A DNA stretch of 64,000 nucleotides, taken from Silvimonas soli. Lineage in GTDB: Bacteria > Pseudomonadota > Gammaproteobacteria > Burkholderiales > Chitinibacteraceae. Under the pieces are notes generated by a model. The model saw only the letters and a list, made by a program, of their open reading frames with translations, was not told the DNA's origin and searched no databases. The position numbers were made by a program, and so were the translations under genes. The DNA is taken from the NCBI RefSeq assembly GCF_030035605.1, contig NZ_CP106736.1, positions 2,232,001 to 2,296,000 of the forward strand. The letters are read 5' to 3'. This document shows, piece by piece, positions 50,119-58,928 of the stretch; the stretch's first letter is position 1, and the number at the start of each line of letters is the position of its first letter.

Positions 50119-51132
50119 ATGACCCAACTGGTTTCGCCTAGCCGTCAGCCCATGCCCAACCCTTTGCTCACCGCCCGTCCGGTCGTCAAATTTCTGCGCT
50201 ATGCCTATCGCTATAGCCACGGTGCAGACATGCGCCACAACGCCCCGATCTGGCCGTACGTGAAGCTGCAGCGTGACGCGCGCGGGCGACTGACTGGTTG
50301 TACAGTACGCGGCGCCACGCAGCCGGCGCTGGTTAATCTGGACACGCTACCGCGTGATGCCAGCGGTCCTTGTCACCTGATCCTTAGTGGTCCGTCGGTG
50401 GCCGGGATCGACTACAACCAGTTGTCGCTGCCACACGCCATGGGGGTGAATGGTTCAATCGCTTTGCGGGAACGCTATCCTCAACTGCGCTTTGACTATT
50501 ACGCCATGCTTGATGCCGGTTTTGTGCGCAAACGCCAGCACCTGGTCCGGCAGATTCTGGGGGAAGACCTGCTGTTGTTTGTCACGCCCGAGGTGTTGCG
50601 CTGGATCGTGCATCTGTTCGAGCCTGCGCAAATTGTCTGCCGCATTGCGGTGTTTGAAGAAGTGCACCAGCGCGTCGGCTTGCGTAAACCCACGCCCGAG
50701 CAGCTTGAGGCCGAATTCAAAGACGACACCGAACTGGTGCTGTTCGACGCCTGGAACGAAGTCCACGCCCATGGCTTCAGCTTTGATATCACGCGCGGCC
50801 TGTTTGGCGGTGGCACGGTTGCGTATTCAGCGTTGCAGTTTCTGGTGTGGCTGGGTTATCGGGAAATCTATATCCACGGGCTGGATCTGTCCGAGGCCAA
50901 CACCACGCCGCGTTTTTATGAAACGGCGGGCAAGCAACTGGGCAGCGCGTTGTCCCGACAGTTTGTCGGGCACATTCAACCGGCCTTCAGCGATGCGGCG
51001 GCGCTGCTCAAGGCCCGAAACGTACAGGTGTATAACCTTTCCCTGGACAGTGCGTTAAGCGAAGACATTTTTCCCAAACTGGACTGGCACACCTTGATTC
51101 CCTCCTCACTCGCACCGCGAAGCGAGTCCTGA
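50119..51132 (+). CDS. Putative GT42/DUF115-like glycosyltransferase of the LPS cluster
   Basis: 337 residues. The Rossmann-like part starts CHLILSGPSVAGIDYNQL, and GGGTVAYSALQFLVWLGYRE then IYIHGLDLSE follow. These resemble Campylobacter CstII-type sialyltransferases (GNGPSLKEIDY; GVYMCAVAIALGYKEIYLSG). His and Tyr residues in the later half could serve as catalytic pair. Sialyl or Kdo-type transfer to LPS is plausible, but remote DUF115 proteins have other roles. Four bases separate it from the next glycosyltransferase. Confidence 0.55.
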   Translation: MTQLVSPSRQPMPNPLLTARPVVKFLRYAYRYSHGADMRHNAPIWPYVKLQRDARGRLTGCTVRGATQPALVNLDTLPRDASGPCHLILSGPSVAGIDYNQLSLPHAMGVNGSIALRERYPQLRFDYYAMLDAGFVRKRQHLVRQILGEDLLLFVTPEVLRWIVHLFEPAQIVCRIAVFEEVHQRVGLRKPTPEQLEAEFKDDTELVLFDAWNEVHAHGFSFDITRGLFGGGTVAYSALQFLVWLGYREIYIHGLDLSEANTTPRFYETAGKQLGSALSRQFVGHIQPAFSDAAALLKARNVQVYNLSLDSALSEDIFPKLDWHTLIPSSLAPRSES

Positions 51133-51135
51133 CGC

Positions 51136-51885
51136 ATGCGCCTTTCAGTCATTCTGATTACTAAAAACGAAGAGGCGAATCTGCGCGATTGCCTCGCATC
51201 TGTAGCCTTTGCCGACCAGATCGTCGTGGTGGATTCCGGCAGTACCGATGGCTCAGTTCAGCTGGCCCGTGAATTGGGTGCGCTGGTACTCGAGACCGAC
51301 TGGCCCGGTTTTGGCCCACAGAAAAACCGTGCTCTCGATCTGGCTGACGGTGACTGGGTCTTGTCGATTGATGCCGACGAACGCGTCACGCCTGAACTGG
51401 CCGCCGAAATTGCGCAAATTCTGGCCAGCCCAAAGTTCGATGCCTACGAGATCCCCCGGTTATCCAGCTACTGCGGGCGGTTTATTCGGCACAGCGGCTG
51501 GTGGCCTGATCCGGTACTGCGCTTGTTCCGGCGTGGCACAGCGCGCTTTACCGATGTGGCGGTGCACGAACGCGTGGCATTTAGCGGGCCGATCGGGCGG
51601 TTGCATAATCACTTGCTGCATTACACCTATCCCGATCTGGAAAGTGCGCTCAATAAAATGAACCGCTATTCCACCGATGCAGCCAACGCCATGTTTGCGC
51701 GAGGCAAGCGCGCTTCACTAGGCGGCGCGATATTGCGCGGGTTCTGGACCTTTGTACGTATTTATCTGCTGCGCCGCGGTTTTCTGGACGGACGCGAAGG
51801 CTTTTTGCTGGCTGTGGCCGCAGGAATCGGCAATTTCTATCGTTATGCCAAACTGGCCCAACTTTACCGGCAGCCCAAAGCATGA
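51136..51885 (+). CDS. GT2 family glycosyltransferase, WaaE/LgtF-like
   Basis: 249 residues. LSVILITKNEEANLRDCLAS, VVVDSGSTDGS (nucleotide-sugar Asp), SIDADERVTPEL and RFTDVAVHERV match the WaaE/KdtX-type family that adds glucose to the LPS inner core. Hydrophobic C-terminal region (FWTFVRIYLL) suggests membrane association. The stop overlaps the next start by four bases. Confidence 0.88.
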   Translation: MRLSVILITKNEEANLRDCLASVAFADQIVVVDSGSTDGSVQLARELGALVLETDWPGFGPQKNRALDLADGDWVLSIDADERVTPELAAEIAQILASPKFDAYEIPRLSSYCGRFIRHSGWWPDPVLRLFRRGTARFTDVAVHERVAFSGPIGRLHNHLLHYTYPDLESALNKMNRYSTDAANAMFARGKRASLGGAILRGFWTFVRIYLLRRGFLDGREGFLLAVAAGIGNFYRYAKLAQLYRQPKA

Positions 51886-52937
51886 AAATTCTCGAAATGG
51901 ATTTCGAAGCCGGTTGGCGCGGTGGTGAGCGGCAAACATTTTTGTCGATGCAGCAGTTCCGGGCCGAAGGCCATCAAGTCGAATTGCTCTGCCGCAAAGG
52001 CGGCATGATCGCCGAACGTGCGCGCGCTGAAGGCTATGCCGTGCACGACTATCGCTGCTTGCTGGGCGTATTGAGTTTTCTGGCGGTGCATGGCGAGGGC
52101 TATGACATTCTGCACGCCCAAACCGGCCATATGCTCAGCTGGGCCGTGCTGACCAAATTATTTCATCAAAAACCGGTCGTTTATTCGCGGCGGGTGGCGT
52201 TCCAGCTGCGCGGCCTGTTAACCCGCTACAAATATCGCAAGGCCGATCAGGTAGTGGCAATCAGTGAGGCCTGCGCTGACAGCGTGCGGGCGCTGGGCGT
52301 GCATGACATCATGATCATTCCTTCCGCTGTTTTGCCGGTGGTCCCCGACGCGCAACGCATTGCCGATCTGGCGCAGCGGCTGGGTGTAAACGGACGCAAG
52401 GTGGTGGCAACGACTTCCGCGCTGGCTGAAGACAAAGACCCGTTGATGCTGGTGGATGCCATCGCCGCAGTGCGTAAACAGCGCGATGACTTTGTATTCA
52501 TCCATTTCGGTGCTGGGGCGATGGAAGCCGAGGTCCGCGCCCGTGTGTCAGCGCTGGGGCTGGCCGATACATTTTTGTTCGCAGGCTATCAGCAACAAGT
52601 GGAAGCTTTGTTTGGCCTGTTCGATGTATTCGTAATGAGTTCGCGTGAGGAAGGGCTGGGCAGCAGCGTGCTGGATGCCTTTAGTGCGCGGATTCCGGTA
52701 GCATCCACCGACGCTGGCGGCCTTAAAGAGGTGCTGGCGGATGACCGCGGGCTGCTAAGCCCGGTTGCCGATGCCACTGCCCTGGCGCTCAATATTGCGC
52801 GCTTGCTCGATAAACCAACCTGGATCAATACCATGACCGACAAAGCCCATGCTTATGTCAGCAGCGTGCACAGCGTCGACACCATGGCGAACGCATACCT
52901 TGATCTGTTTACCCAACTACAGCGTGCATCTCGATGA
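51882..52937 (+). CDS. GT4 family glycosyltransferase
   Basis: 351 residues, GT-B fold. AGWRGGERQTFLSMQQFRAE at the start, YSRRVAFQLRG, VAISEAC and the C-terminal EX7E region MSSREEGLGSSVLDAFSARI are typical of RfaB/WaaG-type retaining enzymes. Role in LPS outer core or O-chain inferred from neighbours. Overlaps both neighbours by four bases. Confidence 0.87.
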   Translation: MKILEMDFEAGWRGGERQTFLSMQQFRAEGHQVELLCRKGGMIAERARAEGYAVHDYRCLLGVLSFLAVHGEGYDILHAQTGHMLSWAVLTKLFHQKPVVYSRRVAFQLRGLLTRYKYRKADQVVAISEACADSVRALGVHDIMIIPSAVLPVVPDAQRIADLAQRLGVNGRKVVATTSALAEDKDPLMLVDAIAAVRKQRDDFVFIHFGAGAMEAEVRARVSALGLADTFLFAGYQQQVEALFGLFDVFVMSSREEGLGSSVLDAFSARIPVASTDAGGLKEVLADDRGLLSPVADATALALNIARLLDKPTWINTMTDKAHAYVSSVHSVDTMANAYLDLFTQLQRASR

Positions 52938-54226
52938 GTCGATCCAATCCAGCTGCAAACCTGTTTTGCGGCACCATTGTGTTGCTGGTGGCGCTGTTGC
53001 CTGCGCTGGCGCTGGCCACAAGATCCGCCAGCTCCACTCTGTTTTACCTGCTGCTTTTGTTCAGTCTGGTCACTCTGGCTACCCGCAAAACGGTGCGAGT
53101 CAGCTGGCGTGAAATGTGGCGGGACTACAAACTGCTGATTTTTGCCTTTAGCTTGCCCACTTTGTCTTTGCTGGCGACCAGTGCCTGGCATCAGAACTGG
53201 AGCAGTTCGGATTTCGAAAAAGTGCTGCGTTTCGCGCTCACCATACCGGTATTCTGGTTATTGCTGCAGGTAAGAGACGACCTGTTGCGGCACGTGCAGT
53301 GGGGGTTGATTGTCGGGGCTTTATCCGGCGCCTTCATGATTATTGTGGTCATGAAAATCATGGGACTCGATCGCGGTTATCTGACATCCATTGGCACCAA
53401 TTACAACGCGGTTTCATTTGCCAATGTGGTCATGCTGGCCGGGCTCTCAACGCTACTGACGTTGGGCTGGCAGCTCACGCGTTTCAAGCGGGCCGAGCAG
53501 ATCATCAAGATATTCACCGGCCTCGCCTGTTTTTATGCGGTGCTGATTTCGGAAACCCGCAGTAGCTGGATGGTCATCCCAATCTGCGCTTTTATCGCAT
53601 TCACTACCTTCACGCATTTCCGGGCACGCTGGGGTGTAGTGGCATTGCTGCTGGCGCTCGTGTTGCTGGGGTTATTGGCCTGGATTAATCCCACGCTGCA
53701 TGAACGCACCATGGTTGGGGTCAAGGATATCCAGAGCTTTATTAATGGCAGCGATCTGGATACGTCGCTGGGCATCCGCTTACAGCTGTGGCGCGCTGCA
53801 TTGCATATGTTCATGTTGCAACCGTTGTTCGGCGTGGGTGGCGGAGGCGAGTTCTCGCTTATGCTGCACAAGTTTGTACCTCTGCATATTGTGACGCCCG
53901 GCGTGGCTGGAGATTTCGGCGAGCCACATGACGATTTTCTGTCCGCGCTTTCCTGCTACGGCATACTTGGATTCACTGCCATTTGCGCCATCTACTTTGT
54001 GCCCGCCTGGTATTTCTGGCGTCGTCGCACCACGCCAGACCTTAACATTCGCGTTGCGGCCAGTCTGGGGCTCATGCTGTGTTGCTGTTTCGCCCTGTTC
54101 AGCCTGAGTGAGTTGATGTTTCGTGGCATGCGCACCGTACCGGTCTATACCGTGTTGATAGCCGCATTTCTAGCGCTCTCGCATCCCCGGCGTAACGTGA
54201 CAGCGGCTCCGCCGTCTGTGACCTGA
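52934..54226 (+). CDS. O-antigen ligase family protein
   Basis: 430 residues with about 11 membrane helices. A large periplasmic loop carries ETRSSWMVIP and the Wzy_C-type GVGGGGEFSLM, then EPHDDFLSALSCYGILG, in which the His is the key residue of WaaL. It would join O-antigen to lipid A-core on the periplasmic side. It could instead be a polymerase of the same fold; no Wzx or Wzz is nearby. Confidence 0.82.
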   Translation: MSRSNPAANLFCGTIVLLVALLPALALATRSASSTLFYLLLLFSLVTLATRKTVRVSWREMWRDYKLLIFAFSLPTLSLLATSAWHQNWSSSDFEKVLRFALTIPVFWLLLQVRDDLLRHVQWGLIVGALSGAFMIIVVMKIMGLDRGYLTSIGTNYNAVSFANVVMLAGLSTLLTLGWQLTRFKRAEQIIKIFTGLACFYAVLISETRSSWMVIPICAFIAFTTFTHFRARWGVVALLLALVLLGLLAWINPTLHERTMVGVKDIQSFINGSDLDTSLGIRLQLWRAALHMFMLQPLFGVGGGGEFSLMLHKFVPLHIVTPGVAGDFGEPHDDFLSALSCYGILGFTAICAIYFVPAWYFWRRRTTPDLNIRVAASLGLMLCCCFALFSLSELMFRGMRTVPVYTVLIAAFLALSHPRRNVTAAPPSVT

Positions 54227-54240
54227 ACAAGATTGATCGC

Positions 54241-55092
54241 ATGAATTCTCCATCGCACGCCAGCGCCCGTACCGTTCCGGTATTGATGTATCACCACGTC
54301 TCGCCATCCCCCGGCCCGATTACGCTGTCACCGGAACATTTTGACGCGCAAATGCGCTGGCTGGCCCAGGCCGGTTACACCACGCTCGATACCGCCGCGT
54401 TCGCCGGGTTTCTGGCGGGTGAGCCAGTCCCGGAGAAATCCGTACTGCTGACTTTTGACGACGGTTATCTGGATAACTACGTTTATGGTCACGCTGCGTT
54501 GCAACGGCATGGTTTGAATGCGGTGATGTTTCTGGTGACTGGCTGGATGGGCGACGGTCCGGTTCGCGCCACGCAGGGGCAGGGTGCGTTACCGGCAACA
54601 CCGGCGCATGGCGAATGCGAACAACTTATTGCCAGCGGCCATGCCGACGACGTCATTGTGCGCTGGAGCGAAATTGAAACCATGCGTGCGGCGGGTACCT
54701 TCGAGTTTCACAGCCACACCCACACCCATACTCGCTGGGACAAGCAATGTGCCTATGCCAGTGAAAAACGCGAGCGGCTGGCGCAGGACATCGCCCAGTC
54801 GCGCTCAAGGTTGCAACAGCGGCTGGGTGGCGTGTCCGATCATCTGTGCTGGCCGCAAGGCTATTTTGACGCCGACTACCAGCAGGTGGCGCGTGAGGCT
54901 GGCTTCAAGTATCTGTACACCACTCGCGATGATGCCCGTAATGTGCCGGGGACCGATCCTGCGCGGATCTGTCGCATCGGCGAGAAGGGGCGTGGTGCCG
55001 ATTGGCTGGCGCAAAAACTGTGGCTAGTGCGCAATCCGCTGCTGGGCGGCGCGCATTACTGGCTCAAGCAACACCAGAAGAAAAAGCGCTGA
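54241..55092 (+). CDS. NodB-type polysaccharide deacetylase
   Basis: 283 residues. VPVLMYHHVSPSPGPITL is the family start, TFDDGYLDN holds the metal-site Asp pair, and FHSHTHTHTRWD the metal-binding His pair. The final motif RICRIGEKG and a basic tail (KQHQKKKR) follow. No signal peptide is obvious, so it may act in the cytoplasm on a lipid-linked sugar. It ends the LPS run, 15 bp after the ligase. Confidence 0.85.
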   Translation: MNSPSHASARTVPVLMYHHVSPSPGPITLSPEHFDAQMRWLAQAGYTTLDTAAFAGFLAGEPVPEKSVLLTFDDGYLDNYVYGHAALQRHGLNAVMFLVTGWMGDGPVRATQGQGALPATPAHGECEQLIASGHADDVIVRWSEIETMRAAGTFEFHSHTHTHTRWDKQCAYASEKRERLAQDIAQSRSRLQQRLGGVSDHLCWPQGYFDADYQQVAREAGFKYLYTTRDDARNVPGTDPARICRIGEKGRGADWLAQKLWLVRNPLLGGAHYWLKQHQKKKR

Positions 55093-55126
55093 CCATTCAC
55101 CCGACGGATTCCCGGATCTGTGGTGT

Positions 55127-55528
55127 TTAATCTTCTGGTTCCTTGCGAATCTGCGCGCCGCGCTCCACCAGCAACTGGCGCAGAATCGCGCGATGGCAGC
55201 GGTTCTCGTTTTCGCAATAACAGCCCAAAGCAAAGTGGGTGGTGGCCGATAGCGCGGCCAGCAAATCCAGCACTTTGCCAGTATCCCCGGTGTTGACCTC
55301 TGCCCGGAATTGCCGGGCAAAGTGCTGCCATTCGTTATCAGTAACCACGGCTTTGGCTTGCGCGACCAATTCGGCGCTGGGTGACAGATTGGGCAACCAG
55401 ACGTCGTAGAAATCGCGGCTGCTGAATTCGGCTTTGGGTACGCCGCGCGGTGGGCGGCGCACCGTACCAATGCGCACACCTTCATCGGCGATTCGGGGCG
55501 TGCCCAATTGAACGATGCGGATACTCAT
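55127..55528 (-). CDS. DUF488 family protein
   Basis: 133 residues with the DUF488 core: IVQLGTPRIADEGVRIGTV, RGVPKAEFSSRDFYDVWLPN, and the CYCENENRCHRAIL motif. The Cys-x-Cys with CHR suggests a metal or nucleic-acid-linked role, but the function is unknown. It lies on the opposite strand between two LPS genes. Confidence 0.87.
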   Translation of the reverse strand: MSIRIVQLGTPRIADEGVRIGTVRRPPRGVPKAEFSSRDFYDVWLPNLSPSAELVAQAKAVVTDNEWQHFARQFRAEVNTGDTGKVLDLLAALSATTHFALGCYCENENRCHRAILRQLLVERGAQIRKEPED

Positions 55529-55740
55529 AAGTCGCTCCAGGTGCCGTCAGCTATCTGGCGTTTGCCGGATCATAGCAAACCCGACCACTTCAATTGCGCG
55601 AGACGCCGGTCAACCCGCCGTCAAGGCCACTGGCTTTGGGCTGCGCCGGCTCTCATGCGACAATGCCGCGCGAACTGGCCAACAAGCCAGTTCAAAGTCC
55701 GCGCTGCAAACTCACCGCGCCAACACGGGAAATACTCAGC

Positions 55741-56859
55741 TTGAAGATTCTCTACACCAACTTTCACAACGGTGATGGCGGCGGTCATACCACCTACATC
55801 ATGAATCTGGCGCGCGCTTTGGCGCCCCGGCATGAGATTTTTGTAGCGGCCCCGGCCAGCAGTCGTCTTTACCAAGCGGCGTCGGCCATACCGGGTGTGC
55901 AGGTAATCGATCTGGCCTTCAACAACCGCCTGCCCACCGTGTTGCGCACCACCAAAGCATTGCGTGGATTGATTGCCCGGCACGGCTTTGATGTCATTCA
56001 TGTCAATGGTTCGGCCGATCACCGCATGGCCATGCTTGCCATCATTGGCAAGGGCAAGCGGCGCCCGCGCATTGTTTATACCAAGCACAATGACTTGCCG
56101 GTGACGGGTCTGGCCACTTGGCTCAAGGCGCGTTTTGCGACCGATTGCGTGATCTGCGTTTGCGAATACACCCGCCGCAAACTGGCGCAGACAGCCTATG
56201 CCCACGGCGCCTTGCGCGTGGTGTACAACGGCATCGATCTGGCCCGTTATGCGCCGCTGGATGCCGCTGCAACTCAGGCTGCACGGGCGCAATGGCTGCC
56301 AGCAAACGAACAACACGTGCTGGCTCTCGGTAGCAATGCGGGCACGCCGGATTACAAGGGCTGGCTGGATCTGGTCGAAGCGGTGTCCACGTTGCCTGAT
56401 AATCTGCGCCGCCAGGTGCGTATCGTCATGGCTGGCGAAACGCCGTCCGCCCGCCAGGTGGAGCGCGTTGCGGCGTTAGGCATGACAGAACGAGTCACCT
56501 TCTCCGGTTTGCTGGATGACGTGCGCCCGCTGGTCGCGGCGCTGGATATCGGTTTTGTGATTTCGCACCAGGAAACCATCTCCTTTGCCTGCCGTGAAAT
56601 GATGGCTATGGGCAAACCGGCGCTGGTATCGGATGTGGGTGGCCTGCCAGAAAACGTGACTTCCGGCGTTGATGGCTGGGTAGTGCCGGCGCGTAATCCT
56701 GCTGCTTTGGCGCAATGGTTGACCGGCATATTGGCCCAGCGCGAGCAACTACCCGCCATGGCACACGCCGCGCGCGATAAAGCGGTGCGTGAATTTTCGC
56801 TCGATACCTTTGTGCAGGGCACCGAGCAGGTTTACCGCGATCTGCTCGCCGCACGCTAA
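55741..56859 (+). CDS. GT4 family glycosyltransferase (likely LPS)
   Basis: 372 residues from TTG (LKILYTNFHNGDGGG), the conserved N-terminal strand of the family. An upstream in-frame start adds 49 residues of poor character. LVYTKHNDLPV, VVYNGIDLARY and the C-terminal ETISFACREMMAMGKPALVS region mark a GT-B retaining enzyme. Acceptor unknown; it probably belongs with the LPS genes despite the reverse DUF488 gene in between. GGGA before the TTG is only a weak ribosome site. Confidence 0.82.
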   Translation: MKILYTNFHNGDGGGHTTYIMNLARALAPRHEIFVAAPASSRLYQAASAIPGVQVIDLAFNNRLPTVLRTTKALRGLIARHGFDVIHVNGSADHRMAMLAIIGKGKRRPRIVYTKHNDLPVTGLATWLKARFATDCVICVCEYTRRKLAQTAYAHGALRVVYNGIDLARYAPLDAAATQAARAQWLPANEQHVLALGSNAGTPDYKGWLDLVEAVSTLPDNLRRQVRIVMAGETPSARQVERVAALGMTERVTFSGLLDDVRPLVAALDIGFVISHQETISFACREMMAMGKPALVSDVGGLPENVTSGVDGWVVPARNPAALAQWLTGILAQREQLPAMAHAARDKAVREFSLDTFVQGTEQVYRDLLAAR

Positions 56860-56959
56860 CGTTAGCCACAACCTACCTGACGATCAGACATCTTCCGGTC
56901 TCGACGCGCGCCACAAACGCCTATGATGAACGGCATGATGTCTATCCAGTTACCATTCA

Positions 56960-58258
56960 ATGCCGCCTGAATCCGTCTCTAGTCCCAGCCTTTACTTCCA
57001 GGCCGACGCGCTGAAGGCACAGCGTTTACGCCACGCCCGGCTCTTTGCCACGGGCTTGTTGCTGGTCATGGCGCTCATTTATCTGACCTGTCTGCGCTAT
57101 GAGCATGCAGCACCAGCGCTGGGTTATGTGGCGGCTTTTGCCGAGGCTGCCATGATTGGCGGCCTGGCTGACTGGTTTGCGGTTACGGCCTTGTTCCGTT
57201 ATCCATTGGGCGTGCCCATTCCGCACACGGCCATCATCCCCAAAAACAAAAACCGTATTGCCGATAATCTGGGCAGTTTTATCGAAACGCACTTTTTGCA
57301 GCCAGAGCAATTACTAACGCGGATCGATGCCTTCAACCCGGCGCGGCGGCTGGCAATCTGGCTGGCTCGCCCCGGGGCCAAGCGCGAACTGACCGATCAG
57401 GCGGCGCATTTCTTTACCTTTGTGCTGGGCACGCTGGATGATCCGCGCCTGGCGGCCATTGCGCGTGATCTGGTGCTCAAAAGCATCGCGCGTGCCGATT
57501 TCGGCGGCAGTGCAGCCATGCTGATCCAGCTGCTGCGCCAGGATAACCGCCACCAGCAGATACTCGACGGCGTTTTGCGGGAGTTACTGGCACAACTGGA
57601 ATCGCCCAAAACCCAGGCTTATCTCGCGGGGCTGATCGCCAAAGAGTTTGATGTACTGCGCTGGGTCGCGCTGGATGAAGCGGGTGGGCGTTATCTGGCG
57701 CGCAAGCTGGTATCCGCCGCATTGCTGGAGATCGACCACGCACTGGTCCAGCCCGATCACCCGTTGCGCGCCACGTTTGACCGGCAACTGGCCGAGCTGG
57801 CCGATAATCTGCAGAACGACGCGGCCATGCGCCAGAAACTGGAAAACTGGCGAGATGCACTACTGGCTTCGCCAGCGCTGCACGAAAAACTGGATGGTCT
57901 GTGGGGCACCTTGCTGGCCAGCCTGCAGCAAGATCTGACTGGCGAGAACTCGCAAATCCGCAGCCGCGTGGGCGCGGCCATCAAACAATTGGGGCTGCGG
58001 TTGCACGAAGATCGCGCCTTTGGCGAATGGCTCAATCAGCAATTGCGTGATTTTGCTTCGCGCTCGCTGGTGCGTTATCGCAGCGAAATTGGCCGGTTTA
58101 TCGCTGACCAACTCAAGGCTTGGGACGACAAAGTGCTGGTCGAGCGGCTGGAACTGAATGTCGGGATTGATCTGCAATTCATTCGTGTCAACGGCACGCT
58201 GGTCGGCGGCCTGATTGGCTTGCTGATCTACTCCGCCCGCCACGGCCTCGGCTTTTAG
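56960..58258 (+). CDS. DUF445 membrane-associated protein (YjiN-like)
   Basis: 432 residues. A membrane segment (LFATGLLLVMALIYLTCL), then the DUF445 signature GGLADWFAVTALFRYPLGVP and NKNRIADNLGSFIE. The long helical central part is rich in Gln, Asp and Ala; a closing helix is VNGTLVGGLIGLLIYSARH. Function not established. Confidence 0.88.
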   Translation: MPPESVSSPSLYFQADALKAQRLRHARLFATGLLLVMALIYLTCLRYEHAAPALGYVAAFAEAAMIGGLADWFAVTALFRYPLGVPIPHTAIIPKNKNRIADNLGSFIETHFLQPEQLLTRIDAFNPARRLAIWLARPGAKRELTDQAAHFFTFVLGTLDDPRLAAIARDLVLKSIARADFGGSAAMLIQLLRQDNRHQQILDGVLRELLAQLESPKTQAYLAGLIAKEFDVLRWVALDEAGGRYLARKLVSAALLEIDHALVQPDHPLRATFDRQLAELADNLQNDAAMRQKLENWRDALLASPALHEKLDGLWGTLLASLQQDLTGENSQIRSRVGAAIKQLGLRLHEDRAFGEWLNQQLRDFASRSLVRYRSEIGRFIADQLKAWDDKVLVERLELNVGIDLQFIRVNGTLVGGLIGLLIYSARHGLGF

Positions 58259-58381
58259 CGGCGAGAATGGCTGTTCATGCCGCCTGTTTTAAACGGGCCC
58301 CTGCAGGCCATTGCGCATTGACCATCCCCGCGTGAAACGGGCAGGCTGTTGCTCCTTAATCGTCCTCACTTTGTATGACTT

Positions 58382-58834
58382 ATGAAAGTTTCCCTCTGGC
58401 GCCACCTCATCAACATCTGGCCTCCGTTGCTGTTCGCCGGTATTCGCGTCGCCCGCGTGGCCCCGGACTTTCGGCAGGTCGTGGTAGAGCTGCGCTCGTA
58501 CAAGATCAATCTGAACATCATGCGCTCGCACTTTGGCGGCAGCCTCTACGCCATGACCGACCCCTGGTATATGGCCATGTTGATGCAGAACCTGGGCAGC
58601 GATTACTACGTGTGGGATCGCCATGCCGACATCAACTTCCTGAGCCCCGGCTACGGCAAGGTGACCGCCGTCTTTAGTCTGGACGATGCGCAAATCGATG
58701 CTATCCGCGCGGCCACGGCCAACGGCGACAAACACCTTGCGCAATTTCAAGTCGAAATCCACGACCAGACCGGCAAGCTGGTCGCCACTGTCGGCAAAAC
58801 GGTGTACGTCCGCAAAAAACCGCACAAGCGTTAA
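58382..58834 (+). CDS. DUF4442 hot-dog-fold thioesterase-like protein
   Basis: 150 residues. MRSHFGGSLYAMTDPWYM and INFLSPGYGKVTAVFSL are DUF4442 hallmarks; the hot-dog fold suggests acyl-CoA or acyl-ACP thioesterase activity. No lipid-synthesis neighbour. Substrate unknown. Confidence 0.85.
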   Translation: MKVSLWRHLINIWPPLLFAGIRVARVAPDFRQVVVELRSYKINLNIMRSHFGGSLYAMTDPWYMAMLMQNLGSDYYVWDRHADINFLSPGYGKVTAVFSLDDAQIDAIRAATANGDKHLAQFQVEIHDQTGKLVATVGKTVYVRKKPHKR

Positions 58835-58839
58835 GCCAT

Positions 58840-58850
58840 GTAGCCCGGAT
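58840..58850 (+). repeat. Partial REP-like sequence
   Basis: GTAGCCCGGAT just after the DUF4442 stop equals the first 11 bases of the REP-like copies at 62306 and 62387 (the latter reversed). The rest of the repeat is missing. Confidence 0.45.
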
Positions 58851-58928
58851 GGTTCGTCGGCGTTGGTCCTGCTGGTTTCGGGGAACAATTCCACGCATAA
58901 TGCATGAAAAATTCCCAGCGAATCCTGC

